A stretch of DNA of 64,000 bases from PNON01 sp964387025 (GCA_964387025.1 CAYLUZ010000006.1:1-64000), one strand, 5' to 3'. Positions 27,471-36,277 are shown, numbered from the stretch's first letter. Translations and numbers: made by a program. The notes: generated from the letters alone by a model not told the origin.

Positions 27471-27932
27471 AATTCCAACTCCAAATGATTCATTTATGAG
27501 AATCGGTATCACCGTTGACCCAATAACATAAAATTTGAAATGTTTTCATAAACGCTTAGTTGATAATTAATATCCACTATACCTTTTTCATCAGTTGATT
27601 TCCAGTGAAATACCAACCAAATACTTGCCTGTTAATAACATCACTTTTGCGACTATTAATTGTACCAACGATAATTCTTATATATGATCAAGAATTTATT
27701 GACCAATCAATAAGAATCTTCTTACTATATGATTTTATCTATGCGCAATCTATAATTATTTATTGTAAATGCAACTTCGCAGTACCTTATTGAATAATTT
27801 TTCCTATGTATTTAACGTTAAATAAGGAGAATAACGAACTTCATAAAAGTTATTCGCTCGTTTACTCACACCTTCCGAAAATGGTATACAATGAATCAGT
27901 TAATCTAAATCTTTATCTAATTTAAATTATCT
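27471..27932. other. AT-rich intergenic region
   Basis: About 460 bases between divergently transcribed mgsA and a small membrane protein gene. It is strongly AT-rich. Apart from the mgsA ribosome binding site and the promoter candidate at 27861-27890, no supported gene or stable RNA fold is visible. A 62-codon open frame at 27605-27793 has no ribosome binding site or recognisable protein character and is not called. Confidence 0.6.
27861..27890 (+). promoter_or_regulatory. Promoter candidate for the small membrane protein
   Basis: TTTACT (-35, 27861-27866), 18-base spacer, TATACA (-10, 27885-27890); start expected near 27897, about 36 bases before the ATG. Confidence 0.4.
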
Positions 27933-28169
27933 ATGACCTCAAAAAGAAAAACTCTTGCAGAATATTCCAGACAAACCACTTTTCGACTCATAGCAGGTGG
28001 AATACTAACATTGGTTATCGTCGGAGATACTTTGATCTATATTATTTACGGATCGGCGGCTGCAATATCCGGGGTACTTTGCCTGGGTGTCGGTTTATTA
28101 CCGGTGTTAATTATTAGTGGTATTTTATGGGTGATGGAATATATCGTAAAGAAAAACTCAGATTCCTGA
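27933..28169 (+). CDS. Small two-helix membrane protein, unknown
   Basis: 78 residues: a polar N-terminus (MTSKRKTLAEYSRQTT), two hydrophobic segments (about 18-39 and 43-66, the second glycine-rich) and a basic tail. No family was recognised. It has the look of a small conserved inner-membrane protein. There is no clear ribosome binding site, but the frame, composition and promoter candidate upstream support a real gene. It ends 7 bases before the convergent SH3-domain gene. Confidence 0.6.
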   Translation: MTSKRKTLAEYSRQTTFRLIAGGILTLVIVGDTLIYIIYGSAAAISGVLCLGVGLLPVLIISGILWVMEYIVKKNSDS

Positions 28170-28176
28170 GATTTTT

Positions 28177-28806
28177 CTACCTTCCCCGGATTACGCTCAA
28201 AAGAGCTCCAAATACTCCCAATACAGCCAGAGAAGTGATGATCATACCCATCGGAACATTTGCAGCATTGCTTTGGGTCGTTTCAGGAATGAGTGTGGGT
28301 ATTTCGAGGGGAGGCGGTGGTGTAAAAGTTGGCAGCCTGGAAGGAATGGCGGTCACAATGAATTGAGCTGCAAGTGTTGGATCGATCGTTGATGTAACAA
28401 GTGGCGTTGGTGTGTCTTGGGGCTCAATGATGGGTAAAAATCCCGGGCTTAAGGTGACAAGAGATGAATGCACCCAGGCTCTTCCACTTGGTACACCAGG
28501 GTATTCGATCATGATCCATTCTCCCCCAACCGATCTCCCTTTTGCAGGAACCTGTTGTCCTGCTAACAAAACACCGATTTTTGCGCATGTTGTGGCGTTT
28601 GGACACTCTCTGACATTGATCTGATCCTGGTCGGCATTAACTGTAGCAACTGGACCCTCAGGTGTTCCGGTGACAGTTGCAATTGCAGCAGTTGGAATGA
28701 ATGGAGTGGCTTGTTGAGCGAACACCATGGATTTTGTGCCTGCTATGAAGGTACAGAATCCCACAATTACAATTGTGATGCTCACTATTTTTCGTGCTTT
28801 TTCCAT
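28177..28806 (-). CDS. Secreted SH3-domain protein with C-terminal membrane anchor
   Basis: About 209 residues. An N-terminal signal peptide (hydrophobic IVSITIVIVGFCTFIAG) is followed by one bacterial SH3 (SH3b, type 3) domain with the marks INVRECPN, KIGVLLAGQQVPAKGR and GRAWVHSSLV (about 60-118), a proline/threonine-rich spacer, and a C-terminal hydrophobic helix ending in IRGR. It is probably tethered at the membrane and binds wall material. The ATG at 28806 has a perfect AGGAG ribosome binding site; an upstream in-frame TTG is rejected. The promoter is shared in mirror form with the divergent zinc-ribbon gene at 28861. Confidence 0.8.
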   Translation of the reverse strand: MEKARKIVSITIVIVGFCTFIAGTKSMVFAQQATPFIPTAAIATVTGTPEGPVATVNADQDQINVRECPNATTCAKIGVLLAGQQVPAKGRSVGGEWIMIEYPGVPSGRAWVHSSLVTLSPGFLPIIEPQDTPTPLVTSTIDPTLAAQFIVTAIPSRLPTFTPPPPLEIPTLIPETTQSNAANVPMGMIITSLAVLGVFGALLSVIRGR

Positions 28807-28845
28807 TAATTTCTCCTGATATTTATTCAATAAATTTATCTTTCC

Positions 28846-28855
28846 GATTATAATC
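28846..28855. promoter_or_regulatory. Symmetrical -10 element serving two divergent genes
   Basis: The 10-bp perfect palindrome GATTATAATC contains TATAAT on both strands (28849-28854 plus, 28852-28847 minus). On the plus strand transcription would start at 28861, the A of the ATG; on the minus strand near 28840, giving a 34-base leader for the SH3 gene. A weak plus-strand -35 (TTCAAT) sits at 28826-28831. Confidence 0.55.
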
Positions 28856-28860
28856 TATTT

Positions 28861-29445
28861 ATGATTCATAAAATTTATCATGGTGATATCAATCCTCAAG
28901 ATTTCTGCAGGGACCTCATTTCCAATTTTAATCGTGGAAATTATATTGCTCAACAGATAAATTCGGGCGAAACAACGATGGTGCAGGTCGCTACACGAGC
29001 TTTTCAGAGTTCTGGCGGCCAAACTGCTTTATCGATATCCATTACATCAGTTGAGGATGGTGTGGCTGTGCAGATCGGACAGCAGGCCTGGTTGGGGGTT
29101 GCTGCCAGCCTTGGACAGACAGTTTTTTCTGCCATCCGTAACCCGTTTTCTCTCCTCCAGAGACTAGATGACCTCGCCCAGGATATTGAATCCTTACAAT
29201 TAACCGATGAAATCTGGAAAGTACTCGACCGCACAGCCGCATCAAAGCAAGCTACTCAGGAACTATCAGAACGATTAAGACGAATAGTTTGTACCTATTG
29301 CGGTTCTGCGAACCTCGTTGGTGAGTCCAATTGTATAGCCTGTGGAGCACCACTTGGTGATGTTCAGCCCAGGACCTGCATTAAATGTGGCTATGTTACC
29401 AGGAAATCTGAAGCATTTTGTCCAAATTGTGGTTCTGAACTTTAG
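28861..29445 (+). CDS. Double zinc-ribbon protein, unknown function
   Basis: 194 residues. The N-terminal 130 residues have no recognised domain (GETTMVQVATRAFQSSGGQTALSI, then a glycine/alanine-rich segment and helices). The C-terminus has two zinc ribbons: CTYCGSANLVGESNCIACG and CIKCGYVTRKSEAFCPNCG, eight cysteines in CxxC pairs. Such modules occur in many small regulatory or scaffold proteins. The gene has no ribosome binding site and its predicted transcript starts at the ATG. Its stop overlaps the convergent zwf stop by 4 bases. Confidence 0.75.
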   Translation: MIHKIYHGDINPQDFCRDLISNFNRGNYIAQQINSGETTMVQVATRAFQSSGGQTALSISITSVEDGVAVQIGQQAWLGVAASLGQTVFSAIRNPFSLLQRLDDLAQDIESLQLTDEIWKVLDRTAASKQATQELSERLRRIVCTYCGSANLVGESNCIACGAPLGDVQPRTCIKCGYVTRKSEAFCPNCGSEL

Positions 29446-30941
29446 GAAGAACTATTCACCCGCCAGATTCTGCCATCACCATTAATAAAGTCATCCGCTG
29501 CTGAAGGACCCCAAGTACCTGCCTCGTATATCGGCAGGTTTTTTATTGATTCTTCTTTCCATGCATTAATAATATTTGTTGTATATGCCCATGCCGCCTG
29601 GACTTCATCGCGGCGGGTAAAAAGCGTTGCATCGCCTGCCAGGCAATCCAATAATAATCGTTGATAGGCTTCCGGAGGTTCAGATCCAAAGGTTTCCTGG
29701 TATGAAAATTTCATCTCCACAGGTTGAACTGTATCGCCAAGCCCTGGATATTTGGCTCCAAACGATAAAGTGATGCCTTCGTCTGGCTGAATATGAAGGA
29801 CCAACCGGTTTGGAGCATCAAACGCGATATTTTTATTCTTAAACAAAGCTAATGGAACTTGCTTGAATTGGATTGCAATCTCTGTCAGTCTGTTTGGCAG
29901 CCGTTTTCCGGACCTGACATAAAATGGGACACCTGACCAACGCCAACTGTCCACGAACATCCTCGCAGCCAAATACGTTTCAGTGATCGACATGGGATCA
30001 ACGCCTGGTTCGTCGCGATATGATCTCACCCGTAATCCATCAATAAATCCAGATACATATTGTCCGCGAACTGTATTTTTTAATACATCCTTGCCTTTCA
30101 TTTCACGTAGTGCATTTAGTACTTTTACTTTTTCGTCCCTTACAGAGTGGGCATTAAATGCTACAGGAGCTTCCATCGCCATAAGTGTGAGGAGCTGCAT
30201 TAAGTGGTTTTGAAACACATCCCTTATTACGCCTGCGGATTCATAGTAATTTGCCCTTGTCTCAACCCCTACAGTTTCGGCGACGGTAATTTGAATGTGA
30301 TCCACGTATCTTCTATTCCACAGGGGTTCAAAAATTCCATTGGCGAATCGAAAAACCAGTATGTTTTGAACTGTGTCTTTGCCTAAATAATGATCGATGC
30401 GATAAACCTGTGCCTCTTTAAAAACTGTATGTACCATTGAATCCAGTAATTCTGCGGATTCTGAATCACTTCCGTATGGTTTTTCGATAATGATCCTTCT
30501 CCAGCCAAATTCTTCCTCATAAAGACAAAATTTACCCAGTCGTTCAATGATTGGAATATATGATTCTGGTGGGGTAGCTAGATAATACAGGATGTTTTGG
30601 ATATGAAGTTCATTTATTTTTTCATTTAATTCCTGATACCCTTTGTCTTCATCAAACGTAGATTGAATATAAACCACCTTCCCGTTCAACTTTTTGGTGA
30701 TCGAATCTGCATCCTTATCTTCAGGAAACTCCACTTTAATTGATTGCCGGATTACCGAAAGAAGCTTTGTTTGGTTCCAGTCCCTACGAGCGAAACCGAT
30801 GATATACAAATCCTGATTCATTTGGCCAGACTTCATGATCTGGTAAACAGCTGGAATTAGTTTACGAAAGGTTAAATCTCCAGTTACTCCAAAAATCACT
30901 AAAGCGGTTGATGGTATTTTTTTTTCATCCATTGTTTCCAT
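29442..30941 (-). CDS. zwf: Glucose-6-phosphate dehydrogenase
   Basis: Oxidises glucose 6-phosphate to 6-phosphogluconolactone with NADP or NAD, the entry to the oxidative pentose phosphate pathway. The 499 residues show the nucleotide-binding start ALVIFGVTGDLTFRKL, the active-site signature RIDHYLGKDTVQNI and the substrate-site EKPYGSDSESA, all intact. No lactonase gene is seen beside it. It is the last gene of a four-gene minus-strand operon after gnd (7 bases), so both oxidative steps are co-expressed with glycerate metabolism. The second ATG, three codons in, is an alternative start. Confidence 0.97.
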   Translation of the reverse strand: METMDEKKIPSTALVIFGVTGDLTFRKLIPAVYQIMKSGQMNQDLYIIGFARRDWNQTKLLSVIRQSIKVEFPEDKDADSITKKLNGKVVYIQSTFDEDKGYQELNEKINELHIQNILYYLATPPESYIPIIERLGKFCLYEEEFGWRRIIIEKPYGSDSESAELLDSMVHTVFKEAQVYRIDHYLGKDTVQNILVFRFANGIFEPLWNRRYVDHIQITVAETVGVETRANYYESAGVIRDVFQNHLMQLLTLMAMEAPVAFNAHSVRDEKVKVLNALREMKGKDVLKNTVRGQYVSGFIDGLRVRSYRDEPGVDPMSITETYLAARMFVDSWRWSGVPFYVRSGKRLPNRLTEIAIQFKQVPLALFKNKNIAFDAPNRLVLHIQPDEGITLSFGAKYPGLGDTVQPVEMKFSYQETFGSEPPEAYQRLLLDCLAGDATLFTRRDEVQAAWAYTTNIINAWKEESIKNLPIYEAGTWGPSAADDFINGDGRIWRVNSSS

Positions 30942-30948
30942 ATTTCCC

Positions 30949-31860
30949 CTAATCGGGATGCTTTATCTCATGCCCACCAAATTGATTTCGCAAAGCTGCC
31001 AGGATCTTTGCAGCAAAACTCTCTTCCTGTCTACTCTCGAACCGTCTGAATAATGACATTGTAATGATCGGTGCAGGTACACTCTGATCGATCGCCTCCA
31101 TTACTGTCCATCGACCTTCACCTGAGTCAGCCACCCAGCCTTTCACGTTCTCCAATTCGCCATCTTCTGCCAGGGCAGTTTCTGCAAGATCTAATAACCA
31201 CGATCTTACGACTGATCCGTGTTGCCAGATTTTTGATACCTGATGCAGATCTAGTTGATACTCTTTTCGTGCTTTTAATATTTCGAAACCTTCAGCATAT
31301 GCTTCCATCATGCCATACTCAATTCCATTATGGACCATTTTTACAAAGTGACCTGATCCGCTAGGACCCACATGTCCCCAGCCTTGATCAGCGCCTGGAG
31401 CAAGGGTTTTTATCAAGGGAACAACAGCGTCTACATTTGATTTTTCCCCGCCAACCATGATGGAGTACCCTTCTTTTAATCCCCAGATACCACCCGAAAC
31501 ACCTGCATCAACAAATCCAATTCCAGAACTTTTAGCCAACTCTGAACGGCGCATTGAATCCTTAAAATTGGAATTCCCGCCATCGACAATAATATCGCCT
31601 GTCTTGAGTTTTTCGAGCAGTTTTAAGAAAAAATCTTCTGTGACACTCCCGGAAGGCAGCATTAACCAAACCATCCTTGGGTGTGGTAATTTCTGCACTA
31701 TATCGTCAATAGTTGCAGCCGGAATCATTCCTTCTTCTGCGACCAATTCTTTTACGATATCTTGTGATCTGTTGAACCCAACTACCTGATGCCCACCTCT
31801 AATTAACCTGCGCACCATGTTGGCGCCCATTTTACCCAATCCGATAAATCCAATTTTCAT
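30949..31860 (-). CDS. gnd: 6-phosphogluconate dehydrogenase, decarboxylating (short GntZ/YqeC type)
   Basis: Oxidative decarboxylation of 6-phosphogluconate to ribulose 5-phosphate. About 303 residues, the short form of the family rather than the roughly 470-residue E. coli form. Motifs: the Rossmann GLGKMGANMVRRL, DGGNSNFKDSMRR, and the catalytic region GPSGSGHFVKMVHNGIEYG with the conserved lysine. The ATG at 31860 has GGAG six bases before it and matches family starts (MKIGFIG); an ATG four codons earlier is less likely. It sits between the hydroxyacid reductase gene (33 bases) and zwf (7 bases). Confidence 0.95.
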   Translation of the reverse strand: MKIGFIGLGKMGANMVRRLIRGGHQVVGFNRSQDIVKELVAEEGMIPAATIDDIVQKLPHPRMVWLMLPSGSVTEDFFLKLLEKLKTGDIIVDGGNSNFKDSMRRSELAKSSGIGFVDAGVSGGIWGLKEGYSIMVGGEKSNVDAVVPLIKTLAPGADQGWGHVGPSGSGHFVKMVHNGIEYGMMEAYAEGFEILKARKEYQLDLHQVSKIWQHGSVVRSWLLDLAETALAEDGELENVKGWVADSGEGRWTVMEAIDQSVPAPIITMSLFRRFESRQEESFAAKILAALRNQFGGHEIKHPD

Positions 31861-31893
31861 ATCCCGCTCCATGAATTAACTTTAATGTAATTA

Positions 31894-32871
31894 TCAATAA
31901 ATTTCAGGGTTTACACAATAAGGAAGCTTCTCTCCGTATAACCCCGCTATTATATTCTCACAGGTCATTTCGGCCATTTTTTTACGCGTTCTTTCTGTAG
32001 CTGACCCAATATGAGGGAGTATGACGCAGTTTGGTAACGTGTAGAGTGGATGATCTGGTGGTAGAGGTTCCGGGTCTGTAACATCCAAACCCGCAGCCTT
32101 GATCTGGCCTGTACTTAGGGCTTGATATAATGCTCCTGTGTCCACTTCTCCCCCACGAGCGGTATTTATCAACATTGTTGATGATTTCATCCTTCTGAAG
32201 GCATTCTGGTCGATCATATGGTACGTCTCAGGGTTAAGGGGAGCATGCATGCTGATGATATCGCTTTGCTCAAATAATTCATTTAATTCAACTTTTCGGG
32301 CAGATATTGCATTTTCAATATCTGGTTTTTGAGACCGGCTAACGTATATAATTTTCATACCAAAACTGGATGCTCTTTTAGCGACCGCTGTTCCGATCTT
32401 ACCCATCCCGATTATCCCTAGTGTTGTGCCCTCCAATTCCATACCCAACCACTTATCTGGATGCCACATTTTCCACTCACCTTTTTTGGCTGCAGTTGCA
32501 CTGATCATTAATTCCCTGTTTACTGCCAGCATCAATCCGATAGCCAGATCTGCAGTTGCATTCGTTAAGACACCTGGAGTGAATCCCACTGGAATTTTTC
32601 TGCCTGTACACGTTTTCAGGTCGATGTTATCTGTACCTGCAGCCATGTTACAAATCACCTTCAATTTTGGAGCGAGGTTGATGACCCTTTCATCTATCTT
32701 GTCGCTCAAAAGAGCAATCAATCCATCTGCATCTATTAAATTCGACTCAAGGCCAGGGTCAACCCCCATGCAATTACCTGGTCCAACAATAATTTCACAA
32801 CGGTCTTTGATGGATGATATCCATTCGTCTGGTAATGGGTGGGTTAATATTACTTTGTTAAGTTTTTGCAT
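31894..32871 (-). CDS. D-2-hydroxyacid dehydrogenase, glyoxylate/hydroxypyruvate reductase type
   Basis: Reduces glyoxylate or hydroxypyruvate to glycolate or D-glycerate with NAD(P)H. The 325 residues show the family layout: a catalytic domain, NAD-binding GIIGMGKIGTAVAKR (about 152-166), the substrate arginine in INTARGGEVDT, the acid in LDVTDPEPLPPDHPLY, and the catalytic histidine in LPHIGSATERTR. Its place 6 bases after glycerate 2-kinase argues for D-glycerate as product, since the kinase then makes 2-phosphoglycerate. A lactate or phosphoglycerate dehydrogenase role is less likely. Confidence 0.88.
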   Translation of the reverse strand: MQKLNKVILTHPLPDEWISSIKDRCEIIVGPGNCMGVDPGLESNLIDADGLIALLSDKIDERVINLAPKLKVICNMAAGTDNIDLKTCTGRKIPVGFTPGVLTNATADLAIGLMLAVNRELMISATAAKKGEWKMWHPDKWLGMELEGTTLGIIGMGKIGTAVAKRASSFGMKIIYVSRSQKPDIENAISARKVELNELFEQSDIISMHAPLNPETYHMIDQNAFRRMKSSTMLINTARGGEVDTGALYQALSTGQIKAAGLDVTDPEPLPPDHPLYTLPNCVILPHIGSATERTRKKMAEMTCENIIAGLYGEKLPYCVNPEIY

Positions 32872-32877
32872 TTGTTC

Positions 32878-34245
32878 TCAATTCTTTATCAGAATGAATA
32901 TATCGTTGATATTTGTACCTGTTGAACCAGTAATAAGCAAGTCGCCCAGGGTTTTAAAGTAATCATAAGATGATTGATTTTCCAAACTTTTCTTATAATC
33001 CAAGCCTAATCGGGTTCCTCGTTCTGATGTACATCCATCGAATATGGCACCGGCAGCATCCGTTGAACCATCTTCACCATCTGTCGCCAGGGAAATGCCA
33101 ATGATGCCATCCATACCTGCAATCGCTTTGGCGCACAATAAAGCCATGTGAAGGTTTCTCCCACCTTTTCCAGATCCCTTACGGTTAACTGTTACTTCAC
33201 CTCCCCATACCATTAAATACTTCCCATCCCCTGTTAGCTTGCTAAATTCAGTCAACTCCCTGATAACTCTGTCAGCCTCAGCCTCGATATCACCGGCTAA
33301 ATATTGAATCGACCTATGTACTTTATAACCTAGTTCATTGCCTAGCCCTAAAACTTTATCCAAAGCTATATCTATATTACCGATCAATAGTTCAAAATGC
33401 GCTTGATTACCATAGTCTCCTGGCTTATACGTTTCGGGTATCTTCCCCGATTCACCACTTTTTAGGTATTTCTTGACAACAACAGGTATTGTTCTTTCGA
33501 GATTACGTTTCGAAATGATATTCAGACAATCTGCATAACTGGAAGCGTCAGGCATACTTGGTCCTGATGCAACTACTCCCAAGTCATTTCCAACAACATC
33601 CGAAAGGATAAGAGTCAGTACCCTTGCATTTCCGGCTCTTTTTAATAAACCGCCTCCTTTTACCTGATCCAAGTGCTTACGGATAGTATTTATCTCTTGA
33701 ATGGGAACACTTGCATTCAGTAAACATTGGGTAGTTTCCTGTATGTCTGCCAGGTTCAGTCCAGGCCCGGGCTTAGTAATTAAGGCAGATCCTCCACCTG
33801 ATATAAGAAAAATGATGAGGTCTTGTTGTGTGGTTTCCGAAATGAATTCTAAAAGAGTATCTGCCGCAAATATGCTGTTATTTCCGGGTATTGGATGGTC
33901 TCCACAAATGATGGATATATTGCTGCCCATTACCTCATGTGAGCTTTCATTTTTAGTGATTGCCAATCCTTTAAAAAGGTTTTCACCTAATATCAAAGCT
34001 GCTGATCGAATCATCGGGATGGAAGCTTTTCCGATTGCTATCAGATAAATCTTCTCATATTCATCTCGAGGTATGAGCTGATCTCCTGCCTTGATAATGC
34101 CATCGTCCAGGCTAAGGTACTTTTCTACTGCTATTTTTGGATCAGAGGAGCTTAATATCGACTCGATGATGAGGGAGATCTCATTTCGTATTCCTTTATC
34201 GTGTGGAGTAATAGTATTGAGGTCGGGTAAAAGATTTTCATTCAT
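32878..34245 (-). CDS. gckA: Glycerate 2-kinase (GckA, DUF4147/MOFRL)
   Basis: Phosphorylates D-glycerate to 2-phosphoglycerate, feeding lower glycolysis. The 455 residues have the DUF4147 N-terminal part (IAIGKASIPMIRSA, ISGGGSALITKPGPG, HLDQVKGGGLLKR) and the MOFRL C-terminal domain (GKGGRNLHMALLCAKA, SLATDGEDGSTDAAGA). First gene of an operon with the hydroxyacid reductase, gnd and zwf. The ATG lacks a ribosome binding site; the -10 candidate (TAGAAT, 34260-34255) is only 9 bases upstream, so the mRNA may have almost no leader. A perfect palindrome overlaps the promoter. Confidence 0.95.
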   Translation of the reverse strand: MNENLLPDLNTITPHDKGIRNEISLIIESILSSSDPKIAVEKYLSLDDGIIKAGDQLIPRDEYEKIYLIAIGKASIPMIRSAALILGENLFKGLAITKNESSHEVMGSNISIICGDHPIPGNNSIFAADTLLEFISETTQQDLIIFLISGGGSALITKPGPGLNLADIQETTQCLLNASVPIQEINTIRKHLDQVKGGGLLKRAGNARVLTLILSDVVGNDLGVVASGPSMPDASSYADCLNIISKRNLERTIPVVVKKYLKSGESGKIPETYKPGDYGNQAHFELLIGNIDIALDKVLGLGNELGYKVHRSIQYLAGDIEAEADRVIRELTEFSKLTGDGKYLMVWGGEVTVNRKGSGKGGRNLHMALLCAKAIAGMDGIIGISLATDGEDGSTDAAGAIFDGCTSERGTRLGLDYKKSLENQSSYDYFKTLGDLLITGSTGTNINDIFILIKN

Positions 34246-34254
34246 AATTACTTA

Positions 34255-34284
34255 ATTCTATTGTATGATTACCTTATCATACAA
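34255..34284 (-). promoter_or_regulatory. gckA promoter with overlapping operator-like palindrome
   Basis: Perfect inverted repeat with 9-bp arms TTGTATGAT / ATCATACAA and a 6-bp spacer (34261-34284). On the minus strand it supplies the predicted -35 (TTGTAT, 34284-34279), 18 bases before the -10 TAGAAT (34260-34255). A repressor bound here would block the operon. The arms resemble GntR-type sites (TTGTAT...ATACAA), which is a suggestion only; no regulator gene is in the window. Confidence 0.6.
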
Positions 34285-34345
34285 ATTTTTGACTAACTTT
34301 CATTATTAATAATAAAGCCCCCGGTACATCTGGAGGAAATGAATT

Positions 34346-35347
34346 ATGTCACCGTTAAGTAATTACATAACAGATATTAATGGAATTCTTGTAGGTCATG
34401 CTCAGGATGAAACTGCTCTAACCGGTTGCACAGTTATTCTGTGCCCCCGTGGTGCAATTGCCGGGGTAGATCAACGTGGTGGTGCACCTGGAACCCGGGA
34501 AACGGATCTACTTCAACCAATGCATCTGGTTGAAAAAGTCCAAGCAATTCTCCTCTCAGGTGGGTCTGCTTTCGGGTTGGACGCAGCTACCGGCGTTATG
34601 CGTTATCTTGAGGAACACGGCTTTGGCTATGATACTGGTGTTGCAAAAGTACCAATTGTACCTACGGCTGTGATCTTCGATCTGGCTCTTGGGAGTTCCA
34701 GCATCCGTCCAGATGCCGCAATGGGCTATGCAGCCTGCGAAAATTCAAGAAATTCATCCTCAGAGCAGGGAAACATAGGGGCGGGAACAGGTGCAAGTGT
34801 AGGAAAACTCTTGGGTCCAGAATATTCAATGAAATCTGGACTTGGCTCAGCAACCGTCGAAGCAGGGAATGGCTTATTGGTATCTGCAATGGTTGTAGTT
34901 AATGCGTTTGGTGATGTTATTGATCCCTGCACAAATCAGATCATTGCTGGAACCAGGACAATGCATAAAGGACCGCTCAAAATTGGTCTGGGTGATTATT
35001 TTGCGGATACAATGGCGACAATGAAGACATTTGCAGGAAAAACAGTTTTGAACTTTGCCGGCAGGCAAAATACGGTCATCGGAGTAGTTGCATCAAATGC
35101 CAGGTTGAGTAAAGAAGAAACAAATAAAGTCGCTCAGATGGCCCAAGATGGCCTGGCCAGGGTCGTCAAGCCCGCCCATACAATGCTGGATGGGGATACC
35201 ATTTTTGCATTATCAACCGGGAAAAAGGCAGCCGATGTCAATTTGATCGGCGCTTATGCGGCTGAGGCATTTTCAATGGCTATCCTCAATGCAGTAAGAG
35301 CAGCAAAACCTGTGGCAGGATTGCCTTCGGCAAATAATCGTTCTTAG
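34346..35347 (+). CDS. P1 family (S58, DmpA/NylC-like) self-processing peptidase
   Basis: An N-terminal-nucleophile hydrolase, made as one chain and cut into two subunits. The 333 residues contain the family phrases GILVGHAQDE, VDQRGGAPGTRETDLL, ILLSGGSAFGLDAATGV and GAGTGASVGKLLG. The expected autocleavage point is before Thr243 in GRQNTVIGVVASNA (Asn242-Thr243), as in NylC-type members where Thr becomes the catalytic N-terminus. Substrate unknown (aminopeptidase or amidase). The ATG has GGAGG 9 bases upstream. It is divergent from gckA and may share the palindrome upstream. Confidence 0.9.
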   Translation: MSPLSNYITDINGILVGHAQDETALTGCTVILCPRGAIAGVDQRGGAPGTRETDLLQPMHLVEKVQAILLSGGSAFGLDAATGVMRYLEEHGFGYDTGVAKVPIVPTAVIFDLALGSSSIRPDAAMGYAACENSRNSSSEQGNIGAGTGASVGKLLGPEYSMKSGLGSATVEAGNGLLVSAMVVVNAFGDVIDPCTNQIIAGTRTMHKGPLKIGLGDYFADTMATMKTFAGKTVLNFAGRQNTVIGVVASNARLSKEETNKVAQMAQDGLARVVKPAHTMLDGDTIFALSTGKKAADVNLIGAYAAEAFSMAILNAVRAAKPVAGLPSANNRS

Positions 35348-35377
35348 ATACCAATTACTTATGCACTAGTTTTCTTA

Positions 35378-35383
35378 TATAAT
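35378..35383 (+). promoter_or_regulatory. -10 element before the degV gene
   Basis: Consensus TATAAT between the peptidase stop and the DegV start; no convincing -35 hexamer at the usual distance (TTACTT at 17 bases). Suggests that degV has its own promoter. Confidence 0.4.
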
Positions 35384-35429
35384 ACGCATATTATTATCAA
35401 ATTTATTTTTCATTTTTGAAAGGACGATC

Positions 35430-36272
35430 ATGGTCACAATTGTTGCTGATACAACGGCTAGTTTGCCAAAAACCAGGTACCCTGAATTAGGAATTCCTCT
35501 CCTCCCTCAGATCATTATTTTCGGAGATAAGGAATACCGTGATGATACCGAATTGGATACTGCAGCCTTCCTCCAAAAACTACGCTCCTCGACAATCCTT
35601 CCCAAAACCGCTGCTCCTGCTCCTGCTCTTTATCATCCAATCTATAAAAAAGGGATAGAGGATGGTGGTTCAGTTGTTGTAATAGTCCCCTCAGCAGAGC
35701 TAAGCGGCACCTTCCGCAGTGCAACAGTCGCAGCCGAAGAATTTCCTGGCGCTGATATTCATGTCATTGATACTCGAACGGTTGCTGGTGGATTAGGCTC
35801 AATCGTCCTTCAGGCTCATGACTGGGCTCAACAAGGTTTCAGCTCACAAGAAATCGAAAGCAAAGTAAGAAACCTGGCCAAACGTGAACATGTATATTTC
35901 CTGGTCGATACTCTTGAGTACTTGCATAAAGGTGGTCGTATAGGCGGAGCTCAAGCTTTAGTGGGGAGTATTTTGCAGGTCAAGCCAATTCTTACATTAA
36001 AAAATGGTAAAGCAGAACCTGCTGATTCTCAACGTACGAAGAAGAAAGCTTTGGCAAAGCTTATCGAGATAGTGGCTGTAGACTGTCCAAGAGATGCATC
36101 AGCTTTGATCTCAGTTTCTCATTGTGATGCAGAACCTGAGGCTCAAGATTTAAAGAAACAGCTTGAAACTACCCTTGGTGTAAAAAATATCCCAATTTAT
36201 GAACTTCCACCGGCTATCGTGGTCCATGCTGGTCCTAAATCTCTCTCGGTAAGTTATTTTGTCAAAGAGTAA
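35430..36272 (+). CDS. DegV family fatty-acid-binding protein
   Basis: Binds a single fatty acid and, as FakB in Gram-positive bacteria, presents it to a fatty-acid kinase. The 280 residues open with VTIVADTTASLPK, continue with the ligand-binding SAELSGTFRSATVAA and contain the DegV phrase FLVDTLEYLHKGGRIGGAQALVGSILQVKPIL. No FakA kinase is encoded in the window, so the partner is elsewhere or absent. AAGGA precedes the ATG by 8 bases. A terminator follows 6 bases after the stop. Confidence 0.92.
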   Translation: MVTIVADTTASLPKTRYPELGIPLLPQIIIFGDKEYRDDTELDTAAFLQKLRSSTILPKTAAPAPALYHPIYKKGIEDGGSVVVIVPSAELSGTFRSATVAAEEFPGADIHVIDTRTVAGGLGSIVLQAHDWAQQGFSSQEIESKVRNLAKREHVYFLVDTLEYLHKGGRIGGAQALVGSILQVKPILTLKNGKAEPADSQRTKKKALAKLIEIVAVDCPRDASALISVSHCDAEPEAQDLKKQLETTLGVKNIPIYELPPAIVVHAGPKSLSVSYFVKE

Positions 36273-36277
36273 AACTG

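Noticed and set aside
27605..27793. A 62-codon open frame in the AT-rich gap before the small membrane protein
   Set aside because: No ribosome binding site, no recognisable protein character, and composition as expected for chance in AT-rich DNA.
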